Below are positions 51,771-61,653 of a stretch of DNA of 64,000 nucleotides, in pieces. The position numbers and the translations under genes are program-made. The stretch spans positions 47,488,966 to 47,552,965 of the forward strand of contig OW804094.1 in the NCBI GenBank assembly GCA_942159475.1. Reading direction: 5' to 3'. Under the pieces are notes generated by a model. It was not told the DNA's origin and searched no databases. It was given only the letters and a program-made list of their open reading frames with translations. The DNA comes from Sthenelais limicola (taxonomy: Eukaryota; Annelida; Polychaeta; Phyllodocida; Sigalionidae). Position 1 is the first letter of the stretch. Every line of letters begins with the position of its first letter.

Positions 51771-51834
51771 ATACATACATACACATACATACATACATAC
51801 ATACATACATACATACATACATACATACATACAT
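51771..51834 (+). repeat. (ACAT)n microsatellite
   Basis: About 15 copies of ACAT with one early interruption. It is the complement of the TATG runs in the 24-25 kb satellite block. Confidence 0.92.
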
Positions 51835-52693
51835 GTCAGACACGTGCAATAGTCAATTAAATCTCGAATTCCCTTTTGAATGACTGCATCATCACTTGGA
51901 GGATATTATATAGGTTAATTCCCATCATCCCACCCAAGATATGCGGTTTTCCTTTTTTATCGGAGTTCTTTGCAAAGTATGTATTATGCCTGGCGGTCTT
52001 TATAATATCAAAGGCGATGTAAACATCTATATAGCGGATTTTCAGATTTACTACACAGTGTTTTAATGATCTCGCGGATTTACATAATTACCCTTCTGTA
52101 CTGCTCAAGGAAATCATTAAGGCTTTGCCTCACACACCTATTTCATTGCCGTATAGGTTCAACCTAGTGTATGGGAAATAGTTCCATTGTCTTGTTGTTG
52201 TGCTATTAAAACTTCAGTGTTGAGATTAAGGAGGAAGACTTCTTAGTCCTGCCTGAGCCACAAAAGAAATACTCAACTACTGGAAAACTACTGGTATGTT
52301 AAAGGTATTCTTATTCACTTACAGATTTGTGATCACCCATCCCAATATAATTATCAGCAAACACAACCATAATAGGTTGCGTTTCTGAACTCATAAATAA
52401 TGTTATACTCCCAGCGACTTCTGAGAACAGCGTACTATTATTATTACAAACAAAAACTAGTGATAAAATGGCGCCAGGGCATTCTTGCAATGTGTAATTG
52501 CTGCTGGTACACCAACGTCCTCAGTCCTACCACCAATGTCCTCAGCCGAGGTCATCGTTCATTGTGCGTTTTATTGAATGTACATTACTATGTATACGTG
52601 TGAGCCTGAGTGTAAATATTTTACATAGCTATATATTATATAAATGGATTTTATTCATATACATGAGTGATCCTCATTAGTATATATATTAGT
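51835..52693. other. Unannotated non-coding stretch
   Basis: No supported gene or repeat is seen. Confidence 0.5.
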
Positions 52694-53260
52694 TCATAAA
52701 ATTTTTACATTAGGGATTCTACAGGTGCTAAAAGTCCTTGTGACATTCTCGCAGTGCAACCTAGTTGTTAAAAGGCATTCTTCTCTTCGATGTGTCATTG
52801 TGACGCCGATATAAATTAGTTTAAGCTTAAAACTACTGGGTGCTCTCAAAACTCTTTTCTCTTTTACTGCGTAAGATACCTCGGATGGGGGGGGGGGGGA
52901 TAGAATACTATTGCATCCCATTACCCTATCGCTATGGCCCCAGGGCCAAAGTAAGCTATTCATAGAACTATCTGATGAATTAAATACACGCTTAAGAGAA
53001 CCTTTATGGCTACAAAACACACTAACACACCTCGTTATAAATGTATTAATGGTCCCACAAACGTTATGGGGCAACTCCAGAGAATGTGGCAACACATCTG
53101 ACACTCCTCCATTTGCGTTTTCATTGCAAACATGAAACAAACTGATGTTAGTGCGCAACAAAAAGATTTGTCGGCGCCGTTTTTCCTCTAGTGGAATTCC
53201 GCTATCATAGTAATGGTCCCACAAACTGTTGAATGTCATATTACCATCACAATTTAGCAT
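52694..53260 (-). CDS. Unusually long open frame, function unknown
   Basis: A minus-strand frame of 188 codons from ATG 53258-53260 to TGA. The frame is open about 17 codons further upstream, to an in-frame TAA near 53310. It is the longest frame in the window that is not a simple repeat. Visible features are a basic patch EEKRRRQ near residues 25-31, a Cys/His-rich middle without a recognisable zinc-finger spacing, and a PPPP stretch encoded by the 13-bp C tract (G tract at 52887-52899 on the plus strand). I recognise no domain, no signal peptide and no clear exon boundaries. It may be a chance frame, an exon, or a decayed element. Confidence 0.15.
   Translation of the reverse strand: MLNCDGNMTFNSLWDHYYDSGIPLEEKRRRQIFLLRTNISLFHVCNENANGGVSDVLPHSLELPHNVCGTINTFITRCVSVFCSHKGSLKRVFNSSDSSMNSLLWPWGHSDRVMGCNSILSPPPPSEVSYAVKEKRVLRAPSSFKLKLIYIGVTMTHRREECLLTTRLHCENVTRTFSTCRIPNVKIL
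52887..52899 (+). repeat. Poly-G tract
   Basis: A run of 13 G inside the minus-strand open frame. A homopolymer of this length mutates easily, which argues against long-term conservation of the surrounding reading frame. Confidence 0.9.
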
Positions 53261-53310
53261 TTTTTCTGAAGCTTGGTAGAGATCAGTGAATACAAATAGT
53301 AAGAGATGCT

Positions 53311-54064
53311 GTTACAACACAGGTTATGTTATTGCACTTCCTATCTATACATAACCATGAATGATACCATTATAAAGGTCAACGTGCAAAATAAGTAGTA
53401 TGTGAAAAGTTCCATTTACCCAGTTCCGTTAGACGAGATGCAAAGACTTTGGCAAGGACAGACAGAGACTGACCTTAAGACCAGCCTCCGCTCTTTTACC
53501 TTGTTTCTATAGGATTCCTCTCAGAGAATATCCGTGTCTTCCTCTGCAGGGCTGTGGTACATTTGTGGTGTATCAAACCTCATGTAAATACATTTAGTTG
53601 TGCTAATCTATTTTGGCGGTTGACTATCTGAGCCCACGTGTGACAATAGCCTCGCCTGTTCCATCCCAGGCATCATTTCTGGAGCCATTCGGCCCAGTGA
53701 GCCAAGCAAGCAGGCGCCATTTACACATACCGGAATTTGACTGAATGGGTCACGTCCCGTGCCATCTTCTTCCACTGATAGGAAGCAGAAACCTCGAACT
53801 TGGTCTTGCTCGTCTGGTCAAAGCTTCCTATCAAATAAGGGAAACAACATTTTAAAAGATTTTATAACAAAAACTCAACTCCTCTCCTAATAGGGTGGAT
53901 CTACCAGGACGTATTTTACTGCAAGCAATTAAGGGTTGTACCAATTGATGTGTCCTACTAAAGTGTGCAGATATCACCCTCTTAATAATTTACTAACTGT
54001 ATATATAATCGTCATAACAATATTAATCATGCCCCTTTTCATGATTTAGTGGATTAATATGATA
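53311..54064. other. Unannotated non-coding stretch
   Basis: No supported gene or repeat is seen. Confidence 0.5.
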
Positions 54065-54280
54065 TTATTTTGTAAGATTCAATCGTTGTTAGGTATGGTT
54101 CAATGCATAAGTCCATTTACCAATAATAACACTGGTTTTTATAGTTTAATCACGCTTCAAACACACAACTTATTATTTTGTAAGATTCAATCGTTGTTAG
54201 GTATGGTTCAATGCATAAGTCCATTTACCAATAATAACACTGGTTTTTATAGTTTAATCACGCTTCAAACACACAACTAC
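54065..54280 (+). repeat. Near-identical 108-bp tandem duplication
   Basis: Copies at 54065-54172 and 54173-54280 begin TTATTTTGTAAGATTCAATC and end ACGCTTCAAACACACAACT. By eye they differ only at the last few bases. The near-identity implies a recent event (or an assembly artefact). Because 108 is divisible by 3, a 104-codon frame (54059-54373) reads through with a 36-residue repeat; this is not evidence of coding. Confidence 0.93.
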
Positions 54281-54710
54281 TTTCTTTCCGAAGCAACATA
54301 TATGAATACCGTAAGGGTTCTGAACACCGGTACTACTTTCGTATTCTCGTTTTACCACCCCTGTGTGCGTTGACTACGCCTATATGGATCAGCAGAAATA
54401 TTTTGTCCAACGCTATCTCCACACAGAATACATCAAGAACAGTAGAAAACCAGAAAAAACACCTTTTATTTTAATTAAAATTGTATTCAGGTTATAGAGC
54501 AAGTACATCATGTTAATATTGTAGTAATTCAAAACAAGCCCCCCAGATCACCATACGGTGGTCTTCCTCTGGACCTGAGCCGGAGAGAAAAGACGTGTAC
54601 AAGTTGGTATTGGGATAATAAACAAAGTATTGGTCATTTTTAAGTTAAGATCATATCATATATACAGGTGAGCTCCGTCTCACTAAAGGGTCAATTTATA
54701 TGTGTTGTGC
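54281..54710. other. Unannotated; likely LINE 3' flank
   Basis: This lies directly beyond the stop codon of the minus-strand LINE relic at 54711-54898, so part of it is probably that element's 3' untranslated region. No tail could be delimited. Confidence 0.35.
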
Positions 54711-54898
54711 TTATGGCAAACGAGTGTACTTTATCCTACGTTTGAAATCATTAAGGTTATCAATTAATTGATCTGATATCAACCGTTAGGTTGTTCCATT
54801 CTGTACATAACTCATAATACATGGATTTTTTAAATTTGCTACTACGAGGGATGGTTATCTCGGACAGTGGACCATTTGCTCGTCGTGTTCCAGTATCA
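54711..54898 (-). pseudogene. LINE ORF2 C-terminal relic, minus strand, frameshifted
   Basis: On the minus strand one frame reads DTGTRRANGPLSEITIPRSS and, after a few residues, EWNNLTVDIRSIN. A shifted frame continues DNLNDFKRRIKYTRLP and stops at 54711-54713. The order hydrophobic-x-x-P-R-(S/T), then E-W-N-x-L, then L-N-x-F-K-x-x-(I/L)-K matches the conserved C-terminal tail of Jockey/CR1-like non-LTR retrotransposon proteins. The frameshift and missing upstream domains show a 5'-truncated dead copy. I am fairly sure of the class and unsure of the clade. Confidence 0.65.
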
Positions 54899-55039
54899 TT
54901 CCTTTCCTTAGATATTTATTTCCATTGGTGGGTATACATACAGAAGGTGGGAGGGAAGGTTGCGCAGCTCTTTCCTGCACTTCTTTGTCAACAATGCCGG
55001 CCAGGACGCAATATAGGCCCTAAACGAAGACGTAACATC

Positions 55040-55066
55040 TTATAATATTCTTTATTTGCAATGACT
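55040..55066 (-). repeat. Possible retroposon polyadenylation tail
   Basis: The minus strand reads TTGCAAATAAAGAATATTAT, similar in wording to the AATAAA-containing tails at 15.8 and 51.2 kb. No tandem tail follows, so support is weak. Confidence 0.25.
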
Positions 55067-55566
55067 AGTGGATACAAAATAGGTTATACACATCAGATCT
55101 GGATCTGGGCTTCCTGTGCATGCCTTGCTATAAGTGTTAACTAGCTAGTTTGGGGTTGACTAGGGGTTCTTGTTGAAGGGGCTAGTGTGGAGTTAACAGT
55201 AAAAGGTATCTGTCTTTGTTCTCACATAGCTAATGCTCATAATATCAAGTAAAATGCGTTATGTTTAGAATTTGATAGGCTTTGTACTAAGCCTTTTATC
55301 ATAATGTAATAAATCTAATAAGCTGTGTCAAAGCAGGTAAATACTTATTTTTATCAAAAATATTAAGATAGACTCTTGGTGACTATACTGAGCCATCCAG
55401 TACATGGTTTTGAAATATATAGCTATACATAAATACTCGTTTGTACATGAATAGTTTGTGTATCTTTGCACTTGACCTCTCAAACTATAGTTAAAATAGT
55501 GTTCAGTCAATATGTAGCAGTAATAGTACAAGCAACAGTAAAAGAAAAAGGTAAAAGTAGATGTTG
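55067..55566. other. Unannotated stretch between LINE relics
   Basis: No further coding remnant is recognised. It may include 5'-truncated LINE sequence or old retroposon 3' parts. Confidence 0.4.
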
Positions 55567-55720
55567 TATTTGAAAAACACCAACACTCGTGGTACAGATA
55601 AAAACACAGTCAAGAACTACCTCGGACCTCGATTATGGAATAACTTTTCACCAATAATCAGAAAAAAAAACATGGAATGAAATCAAAAGTGTCTTAAAAA
55701 GGGACAACTTCTGGCCTTAG
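55567..55720 (+). pseudogene. LINE ORF2 C-terminal relic, plus strand, frameshifted
   Basis: The frame reads YLKNTNTRGTDKNTVKNYLG and then PRLWNNFSPIIRKK. It shifts at an A run (55662-55670) to TWNEIKSVLKRDNFWP and ends at TAG 55718-55720. GP-(R/K)-L-W-N-x-(L/F)-P-like followed by I-(K/R), then F/W-x-x-x-(I/L)-K-x-x-L-K is diagnostic of the C-terminus of CR1/Jockey-type LINE proteins. An in-frame TAG sits just upstream of the ATG at 55561. The copy is dead and 5'-truncated. It points the opposite way to the relic at 54.7-54.9 kb, so the two are separate insertions. Confidence 0.65.
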
Positions 55721-56705
55721 CGTTTTGACCAAAGGATGGAATACTAAAATGAATTTATTGCATATCTAATAGTAACATAGTGGCTAACGAGGAGCTGCTC
55801 TGCTCTATATAGATCTATCGTACCAACGAGAATCATCATGAACTTATGTAAAAAAAAACCCAACTGATTACTGCGTATGAAAATTGTTGTTTTTAACCCC
55901 TGTGAGTGGCACTATTTTTTATTTTGGTAACTGTCTGACATTGTGACATACAAAAAATCACAAAAATATTTCACCTGTGGTAACAATCGATCTTCTGTAC
56001 ATAGAAATAGTCTATACTTATGATTTATAAGAAACGACTACATTCATATTGTACTGCTTTATTGAGTTCAAAGAAAATAGCTGAAAGTTATTATAGGTAG
56101 ACGGAGCTTGGTTCACCTTAGCCTGTACGACCGCTTGAATGGAGATCCTGGCCTTTAAATACCAGTGGCTTTCCCGCCAGATCCGAAACTCTCTTTTGTT
56201 CACTGGTTGGTGAGTGAATCTATTTTGGTCCAGTCTTATGTAGTATACTGGGGCCTTGTTAGAGTACTAGACTTGCTTCAGGTCTCATACCTTATTGGTA
56301 TAGAGACTGGGACAGGGAGGTGAGATATAAAGGTGTGGAAGGGTTTGGAGGGTGTAGGGAGGGGGTCTAGTTGGTGAAAAGAAGATTATATTTCTACTTT
56401 TCTAAGAAGTCAATATGTGCTTGCTGGACGTATCTTGGCCGGTGCGAAAACCTTTATCGCCAAAAATAAACACAAGCTTATGACTGCCACCCATACCTCT
56501 AACAGAGAACCTATGTATCTCCAAACCCCATCCAACGGACTTTTCTCCCTTAATTCGATCTTAGACTCTCTAATTCTTTCACCAATTGAAAGAGAATTGC
56601 ATCAATAACTACATGTGTGAGTTTAAAAGAAATCCGAGTCTCAGATGTGAAGATATTGGTGAAATTAAAAAATGAAATAACTTGAAAATGAGACAAATAT
56701 AAAAA
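55721..56705. other. Unannotated stretch between retroelement relics
   Basis: No supported gene. The 5' part is probably the 3' untranslated region of the LINE relic. The 63-codon frame at 56417-56608 has no recognised domain. Confidence 0.4.
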
Positions 56706-56781
56706 GGCTGCCTTCACTGGGATTGGAATTCACAATGTCCAGATTGGCAGTCCTAGATACTAACCATTTTAACATTGGCCA
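56706..56781 (-). mobile_element. tRNA-derived SINE head or tRNA pseudogene
   Basis: On the minus strand this 76-nt segment reads through AATGGTTAGTATCTAGGACT (A-box/D-arm-like, then an anticodon-arm-like part with CTGCCAAT) to GAATTCCAATCCCAGTGAAG, a good B-box match (8 of 10 to GTTCGAATCC). It is followed by TTTTT at 56701-56705, a Pol III terminator type. The acceptor ends do not pair, so it is not a working tRNA. The layout suits a tRNA-derived SINE 5' region. Confidence 0.5.
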
Positions 56782-56819
56782 TAGCTGTTGATGCATCGTA
56801 TTTTAGGTTTTCTTTAATC

Positions 56820-56854
56820 CCCCATTCTCCTCATGGTCAATGAGGAGAATGGGG
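56820..56854. repeat. Perfect 15-bp hairpin, 5-nt loop
   Basis: CCCCATTCTCCTCAT (56820-56834) and ATGAGGAGAATGGGG (56840-56854) pair without a mismatch around GGTCA. A perfect stem among decayed retroelement pieces is either recent or maintained; no transposon ends are evident. Confidence 0.9.
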
Positions 56855-56954
56855 AAATACATGTTGAAGGTCCCTGTGTTAGCCGCAGGCGATTTAATGA
56901 TTGAAATTAATTATAAAAATATATGTGACCATCTTGCATCTGCAATCTATTTCT

Positions 56955-57204
56955 CTAATATGCGAATGCAGGACTTCTAGGTCTGCATGCATCCTGCGCA
57001 GATCTTTCATTTCTGAAGCCGTACTGTTTTTCGTAGAAAAGATTTCCTAATTCAAAATGCTCTGAGTTGGTGATGAACTAATTTTTCTAAAGTTTTTGCT
57101 GGGAAGGAGATACATGAGATTGGTATATAATTGGTCCCTGCCTTAAACAATGGTGTTACTGTTGCTGTTTTATCATCGCCATTTCGACAAGAATCCATAT
57201 CCAT
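56955..57204 (-). pseudogene. LINE reverse transcriptase core relic, frameshifted
   Basis: On the minus strand, from 57204 down, one frame reads TATVTPLFKAGTN, then YIPISCISFPAKTLEKLVHH, then QLRAF and a stop. After a one-base shift near 57051-57056 the next frame reads ELGNLFYEKQYGFRNERSAQ and continues to a stop at 56955-56957. P-(I/L)-F-K-x-G, (R/I)-P-I-S, (S/A)-K-x-x-E-K-x-(V/I)-x-x-Q-L and (E)-K-Q-Y-G-F-R-x-x-x-S appear in the order and spacing of the N-terminal fingers/palm blocks of CR1/Jockey-type reverse transcriptases. The catalytic (F/Y)ADD block is not found downstream. It is a dead internal fragment. Confidence 0.75.
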
Positions 57205-60200
57205 GACACGCAACTCCAGCAGTTGCAATTCTAAGATTTGAATATGGAGGAATGACTGAATGTTATCTTTATTTCCTATGGAAATTGTTCGTCCATTTCT
57301 GATTTCTCAGGTCGTTCGATGGGTGCCCGATATACATGATACTGCAGCCATTCTTTGAAATGTTAACAATTTTTGTTTGCATTTGTCTTGAAACTATATT
57401 TAAATCATGGGCTTAGTATTCTTAGATGGAAATGAGTTCTCAAATCTCTGAGCATCGAGTAGGCCTATGATGGTCGCTGCGGGAGAATAGCTCCGAGTAT
57501 TGAGCATCAAAATACCAACTTAAAATGTTAACTCGTTTCACAAATGCAGCTTTCAATTGAATGAAATCAATGCCTTGGGAGAAGCGAGGCAAAAAGCATA
57601 GTTCATATGGCAGGAAAGGCGCTTTGGGGGAATAATCAAAGATACGTTGGCACACGGAGCACGTCTCATTGGCAGAAATTCATAAGATGGAGGGAGCAAA
57701 GAAGCTAGGGCCCGGCTGACTAATACGAAACGTGAGGAGAATCCTCAAACGTGTATTACCAATCTTGAATCAAATATCTCGTTGGAATCTCATTTCCAAA
57801 TCTGGAGTTCTTCAGTATATTAATCAGAGAAAGTACCTCTGGTCTTTGCAGCTTGATATTATGCCAACCCTTTGAGGCATTTTCTCAAGGGAGATTTTTT
57901 TTTGCTCATACACACTACACCTGTATCATTTGTCTTTAAGGAACGCTAGACATGCGCGAATATCAGTAGATCTCAGAGGTATTGAATTCGAAGAGAAAAA
58001 GTTTGTTGATGTATTATTGATGTACATATGAATAAGCTTTTAAAGTGTCTTTGTATCAAATAATTAGCACTGACACAAGTTAATGAATTTAGGAAGCAAC
58101 GTGTTGAGAATCTACATACATTTGTAGATTGTAGGTGTTTCTTCAATTTGCGCCAGATGGATTGCTTCCTCTTTTCTTTACAGACTTACAAATTCTTGCT
58201 GGACCACCTAAGTTGGCAGAATTTTGTTACCTATTTCTAAAGTACGCTAGCCTCTTCCACCTGCTTGTGCTTTGCCTCTTGACAGTCTTGTCCAGATTAG
58301 TTTTTTTTACTCCCATGAAGAAAGGATGTAATCCTACTCATGTATAGATAGGGCACGTATGTATGTTCCTATGATGCGTATTATATATACATATATACGT
58401 GCGTTGTAAAATGATTCACTCTGGCATTGATTCCTTTGCCAATGATTATTGAATTTTAAAAGGGTATTATATGGGATCTGTTTGTATGGGGTGGATTAAG
58501 TAGACATTTATCACCCTCCGAAACTACACTTGGGTTACTCCAATAAATCCAAGCAGATGCCTGCCTAATGGTCCGTTAAACGCTTCAAAGGAGACAAAAG
58601 AGAAGATGATGCCAGCATACGGCCTGACAGCCACGCTGCGATTCATTCAGACCAACTTGCCGTGAGTAGTGAAAATATTTCTTAAGAATAAAACAGGGAT
58701 ATCGACATTGATTCTGCTGGCTATCTTCCTCAGAAACAGGCATGTATATACATCGTCCCTAATTGAGGTATGGTGAGCCTTTTATTCTTTCAGTATGATC
58801 AAGCAGAACCCCCGGGGAAGCGAGATAAAAATGGTTCCATTCTCTGAGATAGAGACACACCTTTGGTTACCTCTTGCGCACATAATTCATATCCCCTGTA
58901 CACTCGATGTAGCAGTTCCTTATGTCCAATCAATTCCGTTTGTTTGATATATACAGAGTAGAAAGTTTAATTGTCTCCTTTTTAAACAGTATCCTCCACA
59001 CGTCGAGGCAAAAACCCAAATCACCTTCAGGTTAGATCAGGAATGTTGGATGATTAACTCAACATCCATAAGCATGTAGCCCACATCCCGTCGGTGGTTT
59101 ACCTCACTGGAGGTAGTGTGCTCTGTATGTGTTCCTAACTTAGTCATTCAGTCTATATCTGATGTAAAGTCGATATAAATGTTCCCTTTAGAGACAGACC
59201 AGTTAACTGCATTCTCCATCAAAGGATATTTCTTTCTAGACGATGGCAGAGTGGCTCTGTATTTATCGTGCGACGTTGATTTTGGACTATTAATCTACTT
59301 AACTGGTAAAAATTATCGACATCAAAGGAAGTGGCCATATATTACCCACTTTGGCCATTGAACGTGGACGTTATTTTGTACACTTTGTCTCCCTCAAGGG
59401 ACGGAGTGTAATTCATCATTTGTTCAATGCCGAATAGTATCCGCGGGTCCTCTGATTGAATGATTATGAATTCAATCATAATTCCACCGTGTATGTACAA
59501 GTTTACATCTTCTTTTTAATCTACTATTTGAATTAGAAATATGTGCAGCACCCGAAAAAATTAATCAAATGCTATTATGTCACAAAAGAATATTTATTTG
59601 ATATTAATATATTAATTAAATATTTTGAACACAGTCTCTGACCTAATAAACATGCGGTGGCGGAAGGGTACTTTCCGCAAATGGATCAATTATATGGCAA
59701 CATTTTGTAAAAACAAACCCCATATCCCGCGGTATGGAGTCAGTATAAGTTACACCTGTGTGCCTTCTGTTAATTTGTTATATTTGTGGTAAATTGGAGC
59801 TGAACTAGAGATCCTGACATTCGTGTATTAAGTGATGAGTTTTACGAAATACTATTGACCACTTATAATCGGGTATTTATTACAGCGAACATTTGTCAAT
59901 ATATTTTTGGACTATTTTCAACTGATCTGATTCCCTCATGTAACTTCGCAAGGATCGGGGATAACAGCTAGTCACATGCGTGTCTACACAGAGATATTTA
60001 TGGTTGTGAGTGAGTGAGATTGTGGTGCTTTACGCCCTTATCAACACATTTAGAATGGTTATAACAAGGGCGGGAAAGCTGAGAGGGAGGCAGTTTATGA
60101 TCAACAGGTTCTAAATAACTCATTATTTCTTTGAGGATTTTAAACTATGATCATTTTATATTTAATGGGAAAATGATTTTAAGAAGTTTTTCAGTCAAAG

Positions 60201-61482
60201 GTCGACTTTGCTCTTGAAAATGAGTGTTATATATGGGTTCCTCACAAAACTAAATACACTGCACAATCTGCTTGCAGTTCAGCATTGTTTCATGCAGTAG
60301 GAATCAAAGATGCTATAAACCAAAATTAATGTATTGTACATTGCGTGTCCCTTAATTGAGTTTAGGTGAAACTAACATGTTGCTGATAATATTTGGGTTT
60401 CTCCTGTATCCAAAGACTAGTTAATCTATATGAATGGTCTCTGATATGAATTTTGTATGTGTGTTCTTCAGTGAGTTTGGTAGAGGTGGCATTATGATAC
60501 CGTTATAAAGGAAATAGTTAATTCCATTTCTGCCAATTTCATAGTCAAGCCATTAGGTTCAACGGTGTTGAGTGCCTGTATCGATTTGCCTTCAATTTGT
60601 AGTCTATTTTTCATGTTTCCTTTTCTTCTGAGCCTTGATCTAATATGTGTTCTATCGGATACATTACCATATATATCTTCCTCTCTAATCTCTATCATAA
60701 CTGAGGTTTCCCCTTTGTAGTATTCCTCGCATTTATCATGTATGTTTGGGTGTAGGATTATGATGTAAGTATTAATATATAACGATAAATAAGCGTCTGT
60801 GATAATTATACGAGTCAATTCTTGACGACTTTTCTTCGAACGTACAAGCAAATTAAAGGCAAGTTGATCCCTGAGATTTCCTGTTCAATGATATAGAGAT
60901 CAATGACCTGATTTAAAGCCAAATGAGGCTGTTTTTTTGCTGGTCATTCAGCCCTGTTGCAGTTTGGCACGTATATCTATTAGTCGTTCCAAGGGACGAT
61001 TTCAAAATATTTCCTGAATATATTTAAATAGACTTTTTGGCACACGACTTTGGGTCCTGTGATGTTTAATCCCCTTGAAAAAAGAAACCTTGGCGTTTTA
61101 CTTCCTATGTGTAAATTTAAATTAAGATATATTCGGAAGTGTGAACGGTGCCCATCGTTTAGATTTTATGTAAGGATATGATAAACAGCAAAGGCTGTTT
61201 AAAACATATCTAATTTAACGAATGCATATATACTTAGACCTTATGTAAGGTTATATACTAGAGGACAAAGCATATTTTGTTAAGGAATTTCATTATTATA
61301 ATAACACACAAATTGATAAGTACCATTAGAAATCTGTGAGGTTCCTTAATATGAAATTTAAATCGACGATAAATTTTTAAAAAAAATCGACATTCTCTAA
61401 AATTCAGTTATAGGCAGTTTTTATATGACTAGTCATTTCACCGCGCCACTTTTAAACAACATGCTGTTAATTCATTAAGAGG
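57205..61482. other. Unannotated non-coding stretch (4.3 kb)
   Basis: The first few hundred bases may hold decayed LINE sequence upstream of the RT fragment, but I cannot recognise it. Beyond that there is no supported gene. The 119-codon minus frame at 60492-60851 has no recognisable domain and is within chance expectation. Confidence 0.5.
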
Positions 61483-61653
61483 GGGATTTTCCACCCATCA
61501 GATAAGGCGATAAATGACTATAGTGATGACCTCTAGGAAAGTCACATATTATGGAGTCGGTGACCATTGAGGGCTTTTCCATCCATCAGATAAGGAGATA
61601 AATGTAGTGATGAACTCTTGGAAAGTCACATATTCTAGAGTCTGTGACCATTT
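61483..61653 (+). repeat. Tandem duplication with 88-bp period
   Basis: TTTTCCAYCCATCAGATAAG, GGAAAGTCACATATT and GAGTCNGTGACCATT occur twice in the same order (copy 1 about 61483-61570, copy 2 about 61571-61653), with several substitutions and a small deletion in copy 2. Confidence 0.85.

Noticed and set aside
60492..60851. 119-codon minus-strand frame as a gene
   Set aside because: No recognised motif, and the length is within chance expectation.
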